DNA of 64,000 bases from contig JAZQUY010000005.1 in assembly GCA_045631525.1 (NCBI GenBank), forward strand, positions 1-64,000. The letters are read 5' to 3'. Each line of letters opens with the position of its first letter. Positions within the stretch are counted from its first letter, which is position 1. The notes beneath the pieces are model-generated. The model worked only from the letters and a program-made list of their open reading frames with translations. It searched no databases and was not told where the DNA came from. The position numbers and the translations under genes were made by a program. The stretch is from SIG440 sp045631525. Lineage in GTDB: Bacteria; Bacillota; Clostridia; Monoglobales; Monoglobaceae. Positions 49,181 through 57,541 of the stretch are shown in pieces.

Positions 49181-51055
49181 TCAAACTATTTTATTCTGCT
49201 TGAGATAAACCACCAAAACTGCAATATCTGCAGGGGAAACCCCTGATATTCTTGATGCCTGACCGATTGATGAAGGTCTTATTTTTTCAAGCTTTTGCCT
49301 TGCCTCAAGTCTAAGACCGCCAATTTTTTCATAGTCAATGCTTTCGGGGATTTTCTTGTTCTCCATTTTTCTGAACTGATTCGCCTGAACAATCTGTCGG
49401 TTTATATAACCCTCATACTTTATACTGATTTCCACCTGTTCTGTGACCTCTTTTGGAAGCATTTTTCTGTTCTTGTCAAGAACCGAAAGTCCATCATATG
49501 AAACCTCAGGACGCTTTAACATATCAGATGCCCTTATTCCACTTGAAACTGTGGTACTACCCACACTCTCCAAAAAATCGTTGACTTCCTTTGAGGGTGG
49601 GAAAACAATCCCCTGAAGTCTCTCTTTTTCTTCTTCTATCAAACGTTTCTTTTCACAAAATTCGTCATATCGAGCCTTACCTATAAGTCCTATTTCATAT
49701 CCTTTTTCAGTAAGCCTCAAATCCGCATTATCCTGACGGAGTATAAGACGATATTCTGAGCGCGAAGTCATCATTCTGTATGGCTCGTTTGTGCCCTTTG
49801 TCACCAAATCATCAATGAGCGTACCAATATATGCATCACTTCTGTCCAAAGTGAAAGGCTCTTTTCCCTGAAGCTTTCTTGCCGCATTTATTCCAGCAAT
49901 AAGTCCCTGCGCCGCAGCCTCTTCATAGCCCGATGTTCCGTTAAACTGTCCTGCACCAAAAAGACCCGGAATGTTTTTAAACTCCAAAGTGTTTTTTAGC
50001 TGCAAAGGATTGCAACAATCATATTCAATGGCATAAGCGTTTCTTGTAACATGGGCATTTTCAAGACCGGGAAGGGTTTTCAGCATCTCTATCTGCACGT
50101 CTTCAGGAAGACTGCTTGAAAAACCCTGAATATACATTTCCTCAGTATCCTCACCCATAGGCTCAATAAAAAGCTGATGCCGCTCCTTATCCTTGAAACG
50201 TACAATCTTGTCCTCGATAGACGGACAATACCTTGGTCCGATACCCTTTATGTCACCCCCATAAAGAGGTGAGCGGTGAATGTTATCAAGTATAACCTTG
50301 TGTGTTTTTTCATTGGTGTATGTCACAAAACAACTGACTGTATTTTTCAGTTCTTCCTTGGTTTCAAAGGAAAATGGAGTGATTTCTTCATCACCAAGCT
50401 GCTCCTCAAGCTGCGAAAAATCAATGCTCCGTCTGTTTACTCTCGGTGGTGTTCCTGTTTTGAATCGCACAAGCTCAACACCAATATCCCTGAGGTTCTT
50501 CGAAAGCTCGGTCGCTGGAAAAACCCCGTCAGGTCCGCTTTCCTGACTGAATTCGCCTATTATTATCCTTGACTTTAAATATGTACCCGTTGACACGATA
50601 ACCGCACGACAAAGATATTCAGCACCCATACGTGTTTCAACAGACCTTACGGCACCGTTTTCATCAAGATTTACTTTCACGATTTCGCCCTGACGCACAT
50701 CAAGTCCCTCGCACAGTTCGAGGCGATGCTTCATTTCATTCTGATATGCGCGTCTGTCAATCTGTGCACGCAAAGAATACACCGCAGGACCCTTTCCACG
50801 GTTAAGTATTCTGGACTGCAAAAGTGTTGCATCCGCCGCCTTTCCCATTTCGCCGCCAAGGGCATCAATTTCACGCACCAGATGTCCCTTTGCTGTTCCC
50901 CCGATACTTGGGTTACAAGGAAGATTTGCAATGCTGTCAAGGCTTATTGAAAAAAGGCAGGTTTTTGCCCCAAGCCGAGCTGCCGCAAAAGACGCCTCAA
51001 CACCGGCATGTCCTCCGCCTATAACTATTACATCATAACTGTCTGCTACAAACAA
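49181..51055 (-). CDS. mnmG: tRNA uridine-5-carboxymethylaminomethyl modification enzyme MnmG (GidA)
   Basis: About 624 residues, a flavoprotein that with MnmE modifies wobble uridine 34 of several tRNAs. The N-terminal FAD loop VIVIGGGHAGVEAS begins near residue 9. Other motifs: NPSIGGTAKGHLVREIDALGG (quoted in part), FKTGTPPRV, YCPSIEDKIVRF and the GYEEAAAQG region. The start is a TTG at 51055 with GGAGGG seven bases upstream, inside the end of the preceding gene's spacer. An ATG at 51157 would add 34 residues with no counterpart in the family. Confidence 0.94.
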   Translation of the reverse strand: MFVADSYDVIVIGGGHAGVEASFAAARLGAKTCLFSISLDSIANLPCNPSIGGTAKGHLVREIDALGGEMGKAADATLLQSRILNRGKGPAVYSLRAQIDRRAYQNEMKHRLELCEGLDVRQGEIVKVNLDENGAVRSVETRMGAEYLCRAVIVSTGTYLKSRIIIGEFSQESGPDGVFPATELSKNLRDIGVELVRFKTGTPPRVNRRSIDFSQLEEQLGDEEITPFSFETKEELKNTVSCFVTYTNEKTHKVILDNIHRSPLYGGDIKGIGPRYCPSIEDKIVRFKDKERHQLFIEPMGEDTEEMYIQGFSSSLPEDVQIEMLKTLPGLENAHVTRNAYAIEYDCCNPLQLKNTLEFKNIPGLFGAGQFNGTSGYEEAAAQGLIAGINAARKLQGKEPFTLDRSDAYIGTLIDDLVTKGTNEPYRMMTSRSEYRLILRQDNADLRLTEKGYEIGLIGKARYDEFCEKKRLIEEEKERLQGIVFPPSKEVNDFLESVGSTTVSSGIRASDMLKRPEVSYDGLSVLDKNRKMLPKEVTEQVEISIKYEGYINRQIVQANQFRKMENKKIPESIDYEKIGGLRLEARQKLEKIRPSSIGQASRISGVSPADIAVLVVYLKQNKIV

Positions 51056-51068
51056 AATATTCCCTCCA

Positions 51069-51599
51069 TTAAGCCTTGTCTTCTGTACACACTTTGAGAA
51101 TTTCCTCATAAATTCTTCTTGAATTTTCTTTAAAGTGCCGAGCCACACGCTCTGCATCCCGACGCTTGCCCATATTGAGATTAAGTTCCATAATGGGAAC
51201 CTTATTTTCCAGAATACTGCATCTCGCCATGTACTGGTCGCTCGTCACGGGAATGACCTCAGCTTTTACGGCATCAGGGTCAACAATTTCGTCATACTTG
51301 ACCCGTCCGATAGCATCGTCTATTTTTTGCCTTACGCTGTACGGAACCCGGGTTTTGAAAAACCGATACGCCTCTTCACCGCTTTCGGTGAGGCAAAATG
51401 CCTCCTCGTTGCGATAAAACTTTTTCACGATATACCCGTCTTCCAAAAGCTCTGCCAGAACTTCCGCCAGGTCAAAATACTGCATAATCTCCTTATCCCA
51501 GGTAAAAATCCGATAGGTAAGGTCCATATTTATTGGTGCCTTATACTGTTTTATTGCATAAACCACCGAAAATTTCATTTCCTCTTTTTCAAGATACAT
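51069..51599 (-). CDS. DUF4364-family protein, possible regulator
   Basis: A 176-residue protein. The N-terminal half resembles a winged helix (AINMDLTYRI-like helix seen as APINMDLTYRIF, then LAEVLAELLEDGYIVKKF and CLTESGEEAYRFF), as in the DUF4364 family found in clostridia. The C-terminal half is beta-rich (ILENKVPIMELNLNMG). It may be a DNA-binding regulator; its target is unknown. It lies between the degV gene and mnmG, 13 bases from the mnmG start. Confidence 0.75.
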   Translation of the reverse strand: MYLEKEEMKFSVVYAIKQYKAPINMDLTYRIFTWDKEIMQYFDLAEVLAELLEDGYIVKKFYRNEEAFCLTESGEEAYRFFKTRVPYSVRQKIDDAIGRVKYDEIVDPDAVKAEVIPVTSDQYMARCSILENKVPIMELNLNMGKRRDAERVARHFKENSRRIYEEILKVCTEDKA

Positions 51600-51628
51600 A
51601 CAAAATCATCCTCTGTACCCAAAATATT

Positions 51629-52471
51629 TTATTTATGCTTAAAATACAATCCAAAAACTCCAAGCCCCGCATGGCAGGTGATAATGGGCCCAACTTCTGC
51701 AATGCTCACCGATTTTGGCGAAATTCTTTCTTCAAGCATAGTCTTCAGGATTTCCGCTTTTTCAGGAGCATCCGCGTGCAAAACATAAATTTCAGCATTC
51801 TCAGGGTCAAGGATACTCTCTTCAACATGGTCAACAATTTTCGCAATAGCACGCTTTAATCCCTTAACCTTTGCAAACGCCTCAACCATGCCATCATTTG
51901 ACCAAAGGATAGGCTTTATATCAAGAACGGATGACACCACCATTGTTGTCGCCTTGATTCTTCCACCTTTTTTGAGGGTAGTCAAATCATCCACTATGAA
52001 ATAGACCTTGTCTTTTTCAAAGCGTTCCTTGAGGAATTCAACTATTTTCTCCTTTGATTCACCATTTTCAGCCATCTTTGCCGCTTCAACAACATTCGCA
52101 CCTATGCCATAGCTGTACATACTTGAATCAATTATCGTAATGTTAAATCCCTCTTCTTGAAGTTCACCCGCTATCATACGTGCAGTATTCACAATACCGC
52201 TGCTGTTGGCAGGAATAGTGATATGAATAATCTCATTTTCCTTTCCCAATTCACGATACATATTTTCCAGTATATCAGGGGTCGCCTGACTGGTTGAAGG
52301 CATTTCCGTTTGAGCCTTAAACTTTTCATAAAACATCTTTGGGGTATAGTCAATATCCGCCAATATACTTTCATCACCGCAGTTGATATAAAAAGGAAGA
52401 ACCTTTATGCCATATCTTTCCGCCTGTTCCTTTGTAATGTCCGCAGACATATCTGTCATTATTTTAATCAT
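51629..52471 (-). CDS. DegV-family fatty acid-binding protein
   Basis: About 280 residues. DegV proteins (FakB) bind a fatty acid and present it to the kinase FakA. Motifs: MTDMSADITKEQAERYGI near the start, STSQATPD (acid-binding loop), IDSSMYSYGIGANVVEAA and LKKGGRIKATT. A DAK2-type fatty acid kinase gene lies 3.4 kb away (55889-57526), so the two products may work together. The ATG at 52471 overlaps the trmL stop by 4 bases; an ATG at 52483 lies directly on the ribosome binding site. Confidence 0.9.
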   Translation of the reverse strand: MIKIMTDMSADITKEQAERYGIKVLPFYINCGDESILADIDYTPKMFYEKFKAQTEMPSTSQATPDILENMYRELGKENEIIHITIPANSSGIVNTARMIAGELQEEGFNITIIDSSMYSYGIGANVVEAAKMAENGESKEKIVEFLKERFEKDKVYFIVDDLTTLKKGGRIKATTMVVSSVLDIKPILWSNDGMVEAFAKVKGLKRAIAKIVDHVEESILDPENAEIYVLHADAPEKAEILKTMLEERISPKSVSIAEVGPIITCHAGLGVFGLYFKHK

Positions 52472-52965
52472 TTTAAAAGACATCCTTTCTCTTCTAAATT
52501 TTCAAAGTCCCCTTGTCTCAAAACCTCGTATGCCACTATCGCAACCGAGTTTGAAAGATTGAGCGAACGTTTATTTTCTTTCATTGGTATCCTGATACAC
52601 TCTTCAAGATTTTCTTTCAGCAAGTCTTCAGGAAGACCCTTTGTTTCCTTGCCAAACACCAAAAATATATCCTTATCCTCTCTCACGGGGAACTCCACCG
52701 AGCTATAACTCCTCGGCGCTTTGGTGGTACAAAAATAAAATACACCACCTGGATATTTTGCCCTGATTTCATTAAAGCTATTATATTCAAAAATCTCTAA
52801 TTCATCCCAGTAATCAAGCCCGGCGCGCCTCACAGCCTTTTCGCTTATGTCAAAGCCAAGAGGATGCACAAGATGGAGACGCGCATCAATAACCGAGCAA
52901 GTTCTTGAAATATTTCCCGTATTTGACGGAATTTCAGGTTCTACCAAAACTATATTAAGCTTCAT
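52468..52965 (-). CDS. trmL: tRNA (cytidine(34)-2'-O)-methyltransferase TrmL
   Basis: A 165-residue SPOUT-class methyltransferase, of the minimal TrmL/YibK size. It modifies the wobble nucleotide ribose of certain leucine tRNAs. The N terminus (LVEPEIPSNTGNISRTC) and the knotted C-terminal motifs (FGKETKGLPEDLL, IPMKENKRSLNLSNSVAI) are characteristic. The gene is close to the YifB gene upstream and degV downstream. Confidence 0.92.
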   Translation of the reverse strand: MKLNIVLVEPEIPSNTGNISRTCSVIDARLHLVHPLGFDISEKAVRRAGLDYWDELEIFEYNSFNEIRAKYPGGVFYFCTTKAPRSYSSVEFPVREDKDIFLVFGKETKGLPEDLLKENLEECIRIPMKENKRSLNLSNSVAIVAYEVLRQGDFENLEEKGCLLK

Positions 52966-52977
52966 TTCATCTGTCCT

Positions 52978-54510
52978 TTAATTAAAAAATTTCTTATCAA
53001 GAGCACGATACTGTATGGTTTCAGCAATATGCTCCGCCTCAATATTTTCGCTTTCTGCAAGGTCAGCTATGGTCCTTGCAACTTTTAAAATGCGATTGTG
53101 AGCCCTTGCACTCATGCCAAGTGCCTCAAATGCTTGTTTAAGAAGAGCATTTGCATCTTCTCCCAAAACACAATATTTGCTCATAAGTTCAGGAGTAAGC
53201 TGGCTGTTGGCAAAAATCCCAAGACCCCTATATCTTTCTGTCTGGATTTTTCTTGCTCTGTCAACTCTTTTCTTTATCTCCTCAGAGCTTTCACCCTTTT
53301 CTTTGGTTTCAAGCTCATCATATTTCACCGACGGAACCTCAATGTGCAGGTCAATTCTGTCAAGAAGCGGTCCGCTGATTTTTCCCATATATTTCATTAT
53401 CTGGGACTGTGAACAACTGCACTCACGCACGTTATCCCCATAATACCCGCAAGGACATGGATTCATGGAAGCCACCAGCATAACATTTGACGGATATGTA
53501 GCAGTTCCGCCTGAACGTGTTATGGTAATCTCCCCATCCTCAAGGGGCTGACGCATAGCCTCAAGGGCATCCCGACGGAATTCAGGAAGCTCATCCATAA
53601 ACAGCACACCATTATGCGAAAGGCTGATTTCTCCAGGCCTTGGATTTGACCCACCACCCGAAAGTCCCACTGACGAAATTGTATGATGTGGGTGCCTGAA
53701 AGGACGCTCTGAAATAAGCGGACTGTTTGACGAAAGATTCCCTGCAATGCTGTGAATTTTTGTAACCTCCAAGGACTCTTCAAAGGTAAGGTCCGGAAGA
53801 ATTGACGGTATCCGCTTTGCTATCATTGTTTTACCTGACCCAGGAGGCCCAATCATCAAAACATTATGTCCGCCTGCTGCCGCCACCTCAAGTGCTCTTT
53901 TCACATAAAGCTGACCCTTTACTTCGGCAAAATCATATTTTTCCTTTTCTGTATCTTTGAGAAGCTCGTCTATATCAACAATAGTTGGATTTATAATTTT
54001 TTTGGCAATAAAATGCTCTAAGATTTCGCAAAGGTTTTTGACCCCAAACACCTCAACGCCCTTGACAACTGCCGCTTCTTTGGCATTTTCAATGGGCAGA
54101 AAAACCGTCTTTATTCCCTTTTGATATGCTGAAATAACCATGGGAAGAACACCATTCACGCGTCTTAAGTCACCATTCAGCGAAAGCTCACCCAAGAAAA
54201 CTGCATCCTGACCAATTTTTGCATCCATCTGGTCAGACGCCGCAAGAATTCCAAGAGCAATGGGCAAATCAAAGTGCGCCCCCTCTTTCTTTATATCAGC
54301 AGGTGCCAGATTGACGGTAATCCGCTTTGATGGAAAGGTAAGCCCCGAGTTCTTAATAGCCGCACGGATTCTCTCTTTTGATTCCTTTACCGCCGCATCG
54401 GGAAGCCCCACTATATCAAAGCCTGGAAGCCCATTTGAAATATCTGTCTCAACATCCACAATATATCCGTCAATACCGCAAAGCGCGGTGCTTTTGTGCA
54501 TTGAAATCAT
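52978..54510 (-). CDS. YifB/ComM-family Mg-chelatase-like AAA ATPase
   Basis: A 510-residue protein with an N-terminal Lon-like domain (GLPGFDIVGLPDAAVKESKERI, quoted in part as PGFDIVGLPDAAV), a Walker A GPPGSGKTMIAKRI near residue 223, Walker B VLFMDELPEF and C-terminal Mg_chelatase region with cysteines (CPCGYYGDNVRECSCS). Related ComM proteins are helicases that aid branch migration in natural transformation; a role in DNA uptake here is not proved. Confidence 0.92.
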   Translation of the reverse strand: MISMHKSTALCGIDGYIVDVETDISNGLPGFDIVGLPDAAVKESKERIRAAIKNSGLTFPSKRITVNLAPADIKKEGAHFDLPIALGILAASDQMDAKIGQDAVFLGELSLNGDLRRVNGVLPMVISAYQKGIKTVFLPIENAKEAAVVKGVEVFGVKNLCEILEHFIAKKIINPTIVDIDELLKDTEKEKYDFAEVKGQLYVKRALEVAAAGGHNVLMIGPPGSGKTMIAKRIPSILPDLTFEESLEVTKIHSIAGNLSSNSPLISERPFRHPHHTISSVGLSGGGSNPRPGEISLSHNGVLFMDELPEFRRDALEAMRQPLEDGEITITRSGGTATYPSNVMLVASMNPCPCGYYGDNVRECSCSQSQIMKYMGKISGPLLDRIDLHIEVPSVKYDELETKEKGESSEEIKKRVDRARKIQTERYRGLGIFANSQLTPELMSKYCVLGEDANALLKQAFEALGMSARAHNRILKVARTIADLAESENIEAEHIAETIQYRALDKKFFN

Positions 54511-54522
54511 TATCTTTCTCCT

Positions 54523-55263
54523 CTATTTTTTAGCTTCTCTCTGTCTTACCGCCTCATACATTATGACTCCGGCAGCAACAGACGCATTCAGGGATTCTGC
54601 TTTTCCAAGCATCGGGATTTTAACAAGAAAATCGCATTTCTCGCGAGTTAAGCGACTCATTCCCTCGCCCTCGCTACCAATAACGATACCTATTGCACCA
54701 TTCATATCACAGTCATAAATCGGCATACTACCCTCAAGTGCAGTGCCAACAATCCAAAGGCCTTTTTCTTTCAGGTTTTCAATGCACGCACATACATTTG
54801 TACATCTTGCAACCAATGTATGTTCAAGTGCCCCCGCCGCAACCTTTGCAACAGTCGAGGTAAGCCCAACACTTCGGTTCTTTGGAATAATCACCCCGTG
54901 TGCCCCCGCCGCATTTGCCGTTCTTATTATGCTTCCAAGATTGTGTGGGTCAGAAAGATTTTCAGCAATTATAATAAAAGGCTTTTCGCATCGGCGTTCA
55001 GCTAAGCCAAGTATATCTTCAATCGAAGAATAACTGTGCACAGCAGCAAGTGCCAGAACCCCCTGATGATTTCCGCCCTCGGACAGTTCGTCAAGCTTTG
55101 CTTTTCCCACCATGGTATAACGTATACCACGTTTTTTCGCAGCAGCCGTAACTTGCGCAAGCCTTGAATGTCTCGCCCCGTCCTGAATAAAAATTTTATC
55201 TATTTCTCTTCCTGAATTCAGTGCTTCAAGCACAGGATTTGTGCCAAAAATCTTATCTTCCAT
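54523..55263 (-). CDS. rlmB: 23S rRNA (guanosine(2251)-2'-O)-methyltransferase RlmB / TrmH family
   Basis: A 246-residue SPOUT methyltransferase. An N-terminal substrate-binding domain (IFGTNPVLEALNSGREIDKI) is followed by the catalytic domain with NLSDPHNLGSIIRTANAAGAHGVIIP (quoted in part as DPHNLGSIIRTA), IGSEGEGMSRL and IPMLGKAESLNASVAAGVI. Length and motifs fit RlmB, which methylates the ribosomal P loop. It heads the minus-strand cluster that continues to the dUTPase-like gene. Confidence 0.92.
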   Translation of the reverse strand: MEDKIFGTNPVLEALNSGREIDKIFIQDGARHSRLAQVTAAAKKRGIRYTMVGKAKLDELSEGGNHQGVLALAAVHSYSSIEDILGLAERRCEKPFIIIAENLSDPHNLGSIIRTANAAGAHGVIIPKNRSVGLTSTVAKVAAGALEHTLVARCTNVCACIENLKEKGLWIVGTALEGSMPIYDCDMNGAIGIVIGSEGEGMSRLTREKCDFLVKIPMLGKAESLNASVAAGVIMYEAVRQREAKK

Positions 55264-55408
55264 ATCAAATTCTCCGGTTTCATTTACACATACTTATACA
55301 GTTTTAATTTTAACATATTTTGCATCAAAACGCAATAAAAATTTGCTTCTGCTTTCCAAAAAAACCGTATTCTCCTTTTATCGACATATTCTTTATACCA
55401 AAACCCTC

Positions 55409-55437
55409 TTGACCAAAACACAAAAATGATGTATTAT
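55409..55437 (+). promoter_or_regulatory. Promoter of the asp23-fakA-recG operon
   Basis: TTGACC (55409-55414), 17 bases, TATTAT (55432-55437), about 70 bases before the Asp23-type gene. The 55264-55510 gap otherwise contains only AT-rich sequence. Confidence 0.6.
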
Positions 55438-55510
55438 ATATTTTGTAAAGTTGTGTAAAAATAACTTAAATATTTGATTCAAAACCCAAGTGTCTACAGG
55501 AGGTTTAAAC

Positions 55511-55861
55511 ATGAGTGCTGAAATCAAAAATGACAAAGGCATTATAAATATCTCAAACACAGTTATCGCGAACCTTGCCGGCTACGTTGCCACCCAGTGC
55601 TATGGTGTTGTTGGTATGTGTTCACAAAGCAGCAAGGACGGCATCGCAAAGCTTCTCAAAAAGGAAAACCTTGACAAAGGCGTCAAGGTTAAAGCCAGCG
55701 GCAGCGTCATCGAAATTTCTCTGCACGTTATTGTGGAATACGGTCTCAATATCGGCACAATCGGTGAAACAATACGCAGCAATGTTAAATATAACGTAGA
55801 AAAAATGACCGGTATGGAGGTTTCCTCCGTACGTGTAAACGTAGAAAGTGTCCGTGTTTAA
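55511..55861 (+). CDS. Asp23/Gls24-family envelope stress protein
   Basis: A 116-residue protein of the Asp23 family (DUF322; YloU in Bacillus). It carries the typical INISNTVIANLAGYVATQCYGVVG segment (quoted in part as ISNTVIANLAGYVA) and a C-terminal VEKMTGMEVSSVRVNVESV. AGGAGG stands seven bases before the ATG at 55511. It is followed by the fatty acid kinase gene, the common yloU-yloV order, which suggests a link with envelope lipid homeostasis. Confidence 0.92.
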   Translation: MSAEIKNDKGIINISNTVIANLAGYVATQCYGVVGMCSQSSKDGIAKLLKKENLDKGVKVKASGSVIEISLHVIVEYGLNIGTIGETIRSNVKYNVEKMTGMEVSSVRVNVESVRV

Positions 55862-55888
55862 TCTTTCATAATTTACGAGGTGGATTAA

Positions 55889-57526
55889 ATGAACAATTTA
55901 GATATATCAATGCTCCGGCTGATGATAGCGTCAGCTGCAGCAAATTTAAGAAATAACCGTAAGCTCATTGACGACCTGAACATCTTCCCCGTTCCCGACG
56001 GTGACACAGGCACAAATATGAGTCTTACATTCAGCGGTGCAACAAGTCAGACTCTTACCGAAAGCACAGAACATTGCGGCAAGCTTCTTTCAAAGCTGGC
56101 ATCGGCATCTCTTCGAAACGCAAGAGGAAACTCCGGCGTTATCCTTTCACAGATTATCCGTGGCTTTTCAAAAGCCGTTGAAAACAAAGAAACCCTTGAC
56201 ATTTTGAGTCTCAAGGATGCATTGGTTTCAGCAAAGACCACTGCATACCGTGCGGTTATGAAGCCCACCGAGGGTACAATTCTTACTGTAATCCGTGAAA
56301 TGTCTGAATTTGCCGAAGAAAGTTATTCAGCGTTTGACGACTTGGGCAAGTTTTTGCGTGCAGTTTTGGAGGCCGGTGAACTGAGTCTCAAAGGCACCAC
56401 CGAGCTTCTTCCTGCCCTCAAAAAAGCAGGAGTTGTGGACGCTGGCGGAAAAGGTCTTGTCACCATTTTTGAAGGCGCAGTTTTTGCTTTTGAAAACGGC
56501 AGCGCAATAGAAAGCATGGACAAAACAGAAGCTGTTTCTTCGGCTCCAAAAACAACCGAAACTGCAGATATAAAATATCTTTACTGTACAGAATTCATCA
56601 TCAACAAAACTTCCGACCGCCAGATTACACAGTTCCGCACAGCGATTTCCGACAAGGGCGACTGTATGCTGGTTATTGACGACGAAGAAATTGTAAAAGT
56701 TCACATTCACACAAACCACCCCGGATTTGTGTTGGAACAAGCAATAAAACTTGGTGAACTGACAAATCTCAAGATTGACAATATGAAATATCAGCACGAA
56801 GAAAAACTTGATAGTGCTGACACCCCTGAAGAGAAACCTGCCAAAGAAGAAGCAAAACCCGAACCCGAAAAACGTTATGGTTTTGCAGCGGTTTCAGCAG
56901 GCAGCGGTCTTTCCGAAATTTTTAAGTCCCTTGGTGTAGACCAGATTATCGAGGGCGGACAGACTATGAATCCAAGCACTCAGGACATTTTGAGTGCTGT
57001 TGAAAAAATTCCTGCTGAGGTGGTTTACATTCTGCCAAACAACAAAAATATTATTCTTGCGGCAGAGCAGGTTGATCCACTTACAGACAAACAGGTTATT
57101 GTAATTCCAACCATAAATATCCCACAGGGCATCAATGCTTTGATGGGCTTTGATGAGGGGATGGAGCCCTCAGATAACACCGCCGCTATGATTGAAATGA
57201 CCGAATTTGTTTCTTGCGGTCAGGTTACCTTTGCGGCTCGTGACACCGTACTTGACGGGAAGGAAATAAAGCTCGGCGATTGCCTTGGTGTAAACGGCAA
57301 AGAAATTACCGCTGTCACAAAAACACCTGAGGATGCAGCATTTGAGCTTTGTACCCAGATGACAAACGACGAAAGCGGCGTTATCACCGTTTATTATGGC
57401 GAGGAAACAAAGAAAGAAGACGCAGACCGCCTGATATCAAAGCTTGAAAGCGAATTTTCAGATATGGATATTTCCCTTTGCTATGGTGGTCAGCCAGTTT
57501 ATTACTATATCATTTCGGTTGAATAA
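55889..57526 (+). CDS. fakA: Fatty acid kinase FakA (DAK2-domain protein, YloV)
   Basis: A 545-residue kinase that phosphorylates exogenous fatty acids held by DegV/FakB proteins. The DhaL/DAK2 nucleotide domain covers residues about 8-200, with FPVPDGDTGTNMSLT (metal-binding aspartates), ARGNSGVILSQIIRGF and the DAGGKGLVTIFEG motif. A middle region and a C-terminal DegV-like domain (GFAAVSAGSGLSEIFKSLG) follow a charged linker near residue 310. Complete by length. A DegV partner is encoded at 51629-52471. Confidence 0.92.
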   Translation: MNNLDISMLRLMIASAAANLRNNRKLIDDLNIFPVPDGDTGTNMSLTFSGATSQTLTESTEHCGKLLSKLASASLRNARGNSGVILSQIIRGFSKAVENKETLDILSLKDALVSAKTTAYRAVMKPTEGTILTVIREMSEFAEESYSAFDDLGKFLRAVLEAGELSLKGTTELLPALKKAGVVDAGGKGLVTIFEGAVFAFENGSAIESMDKTEAVSSAPKTTETADIKYLYCTEFIINKTSDRQITQFRTAISDKGDCMLVIDDEEIVKVHIHTNHPGFVLEQAIKLGELTNLKIDNMKYQHEEKLDSADTPEEKPAKEEAKPEPEKRYGFAAVSAGSGLSEIFKSLGVDQIIEGGQTMNPSTQDILSAVEKIPAEVVYILPNNKNIILAAEQVDPLTDKQVIVIPTINIPQGINALMGFDEGMEPSDNTAAMIEMTEFVSCGQVTFAARDTVLDGKEIKLGDCLGVNGKEITAVTKTPEDAAFELCTQMTNDESGVITVYYGEETKKEDADRLISKLESEFSDMDISLCYGGQPVYYYIISVE

Positions 57527-57541
57527 AATCGGAGAACACTT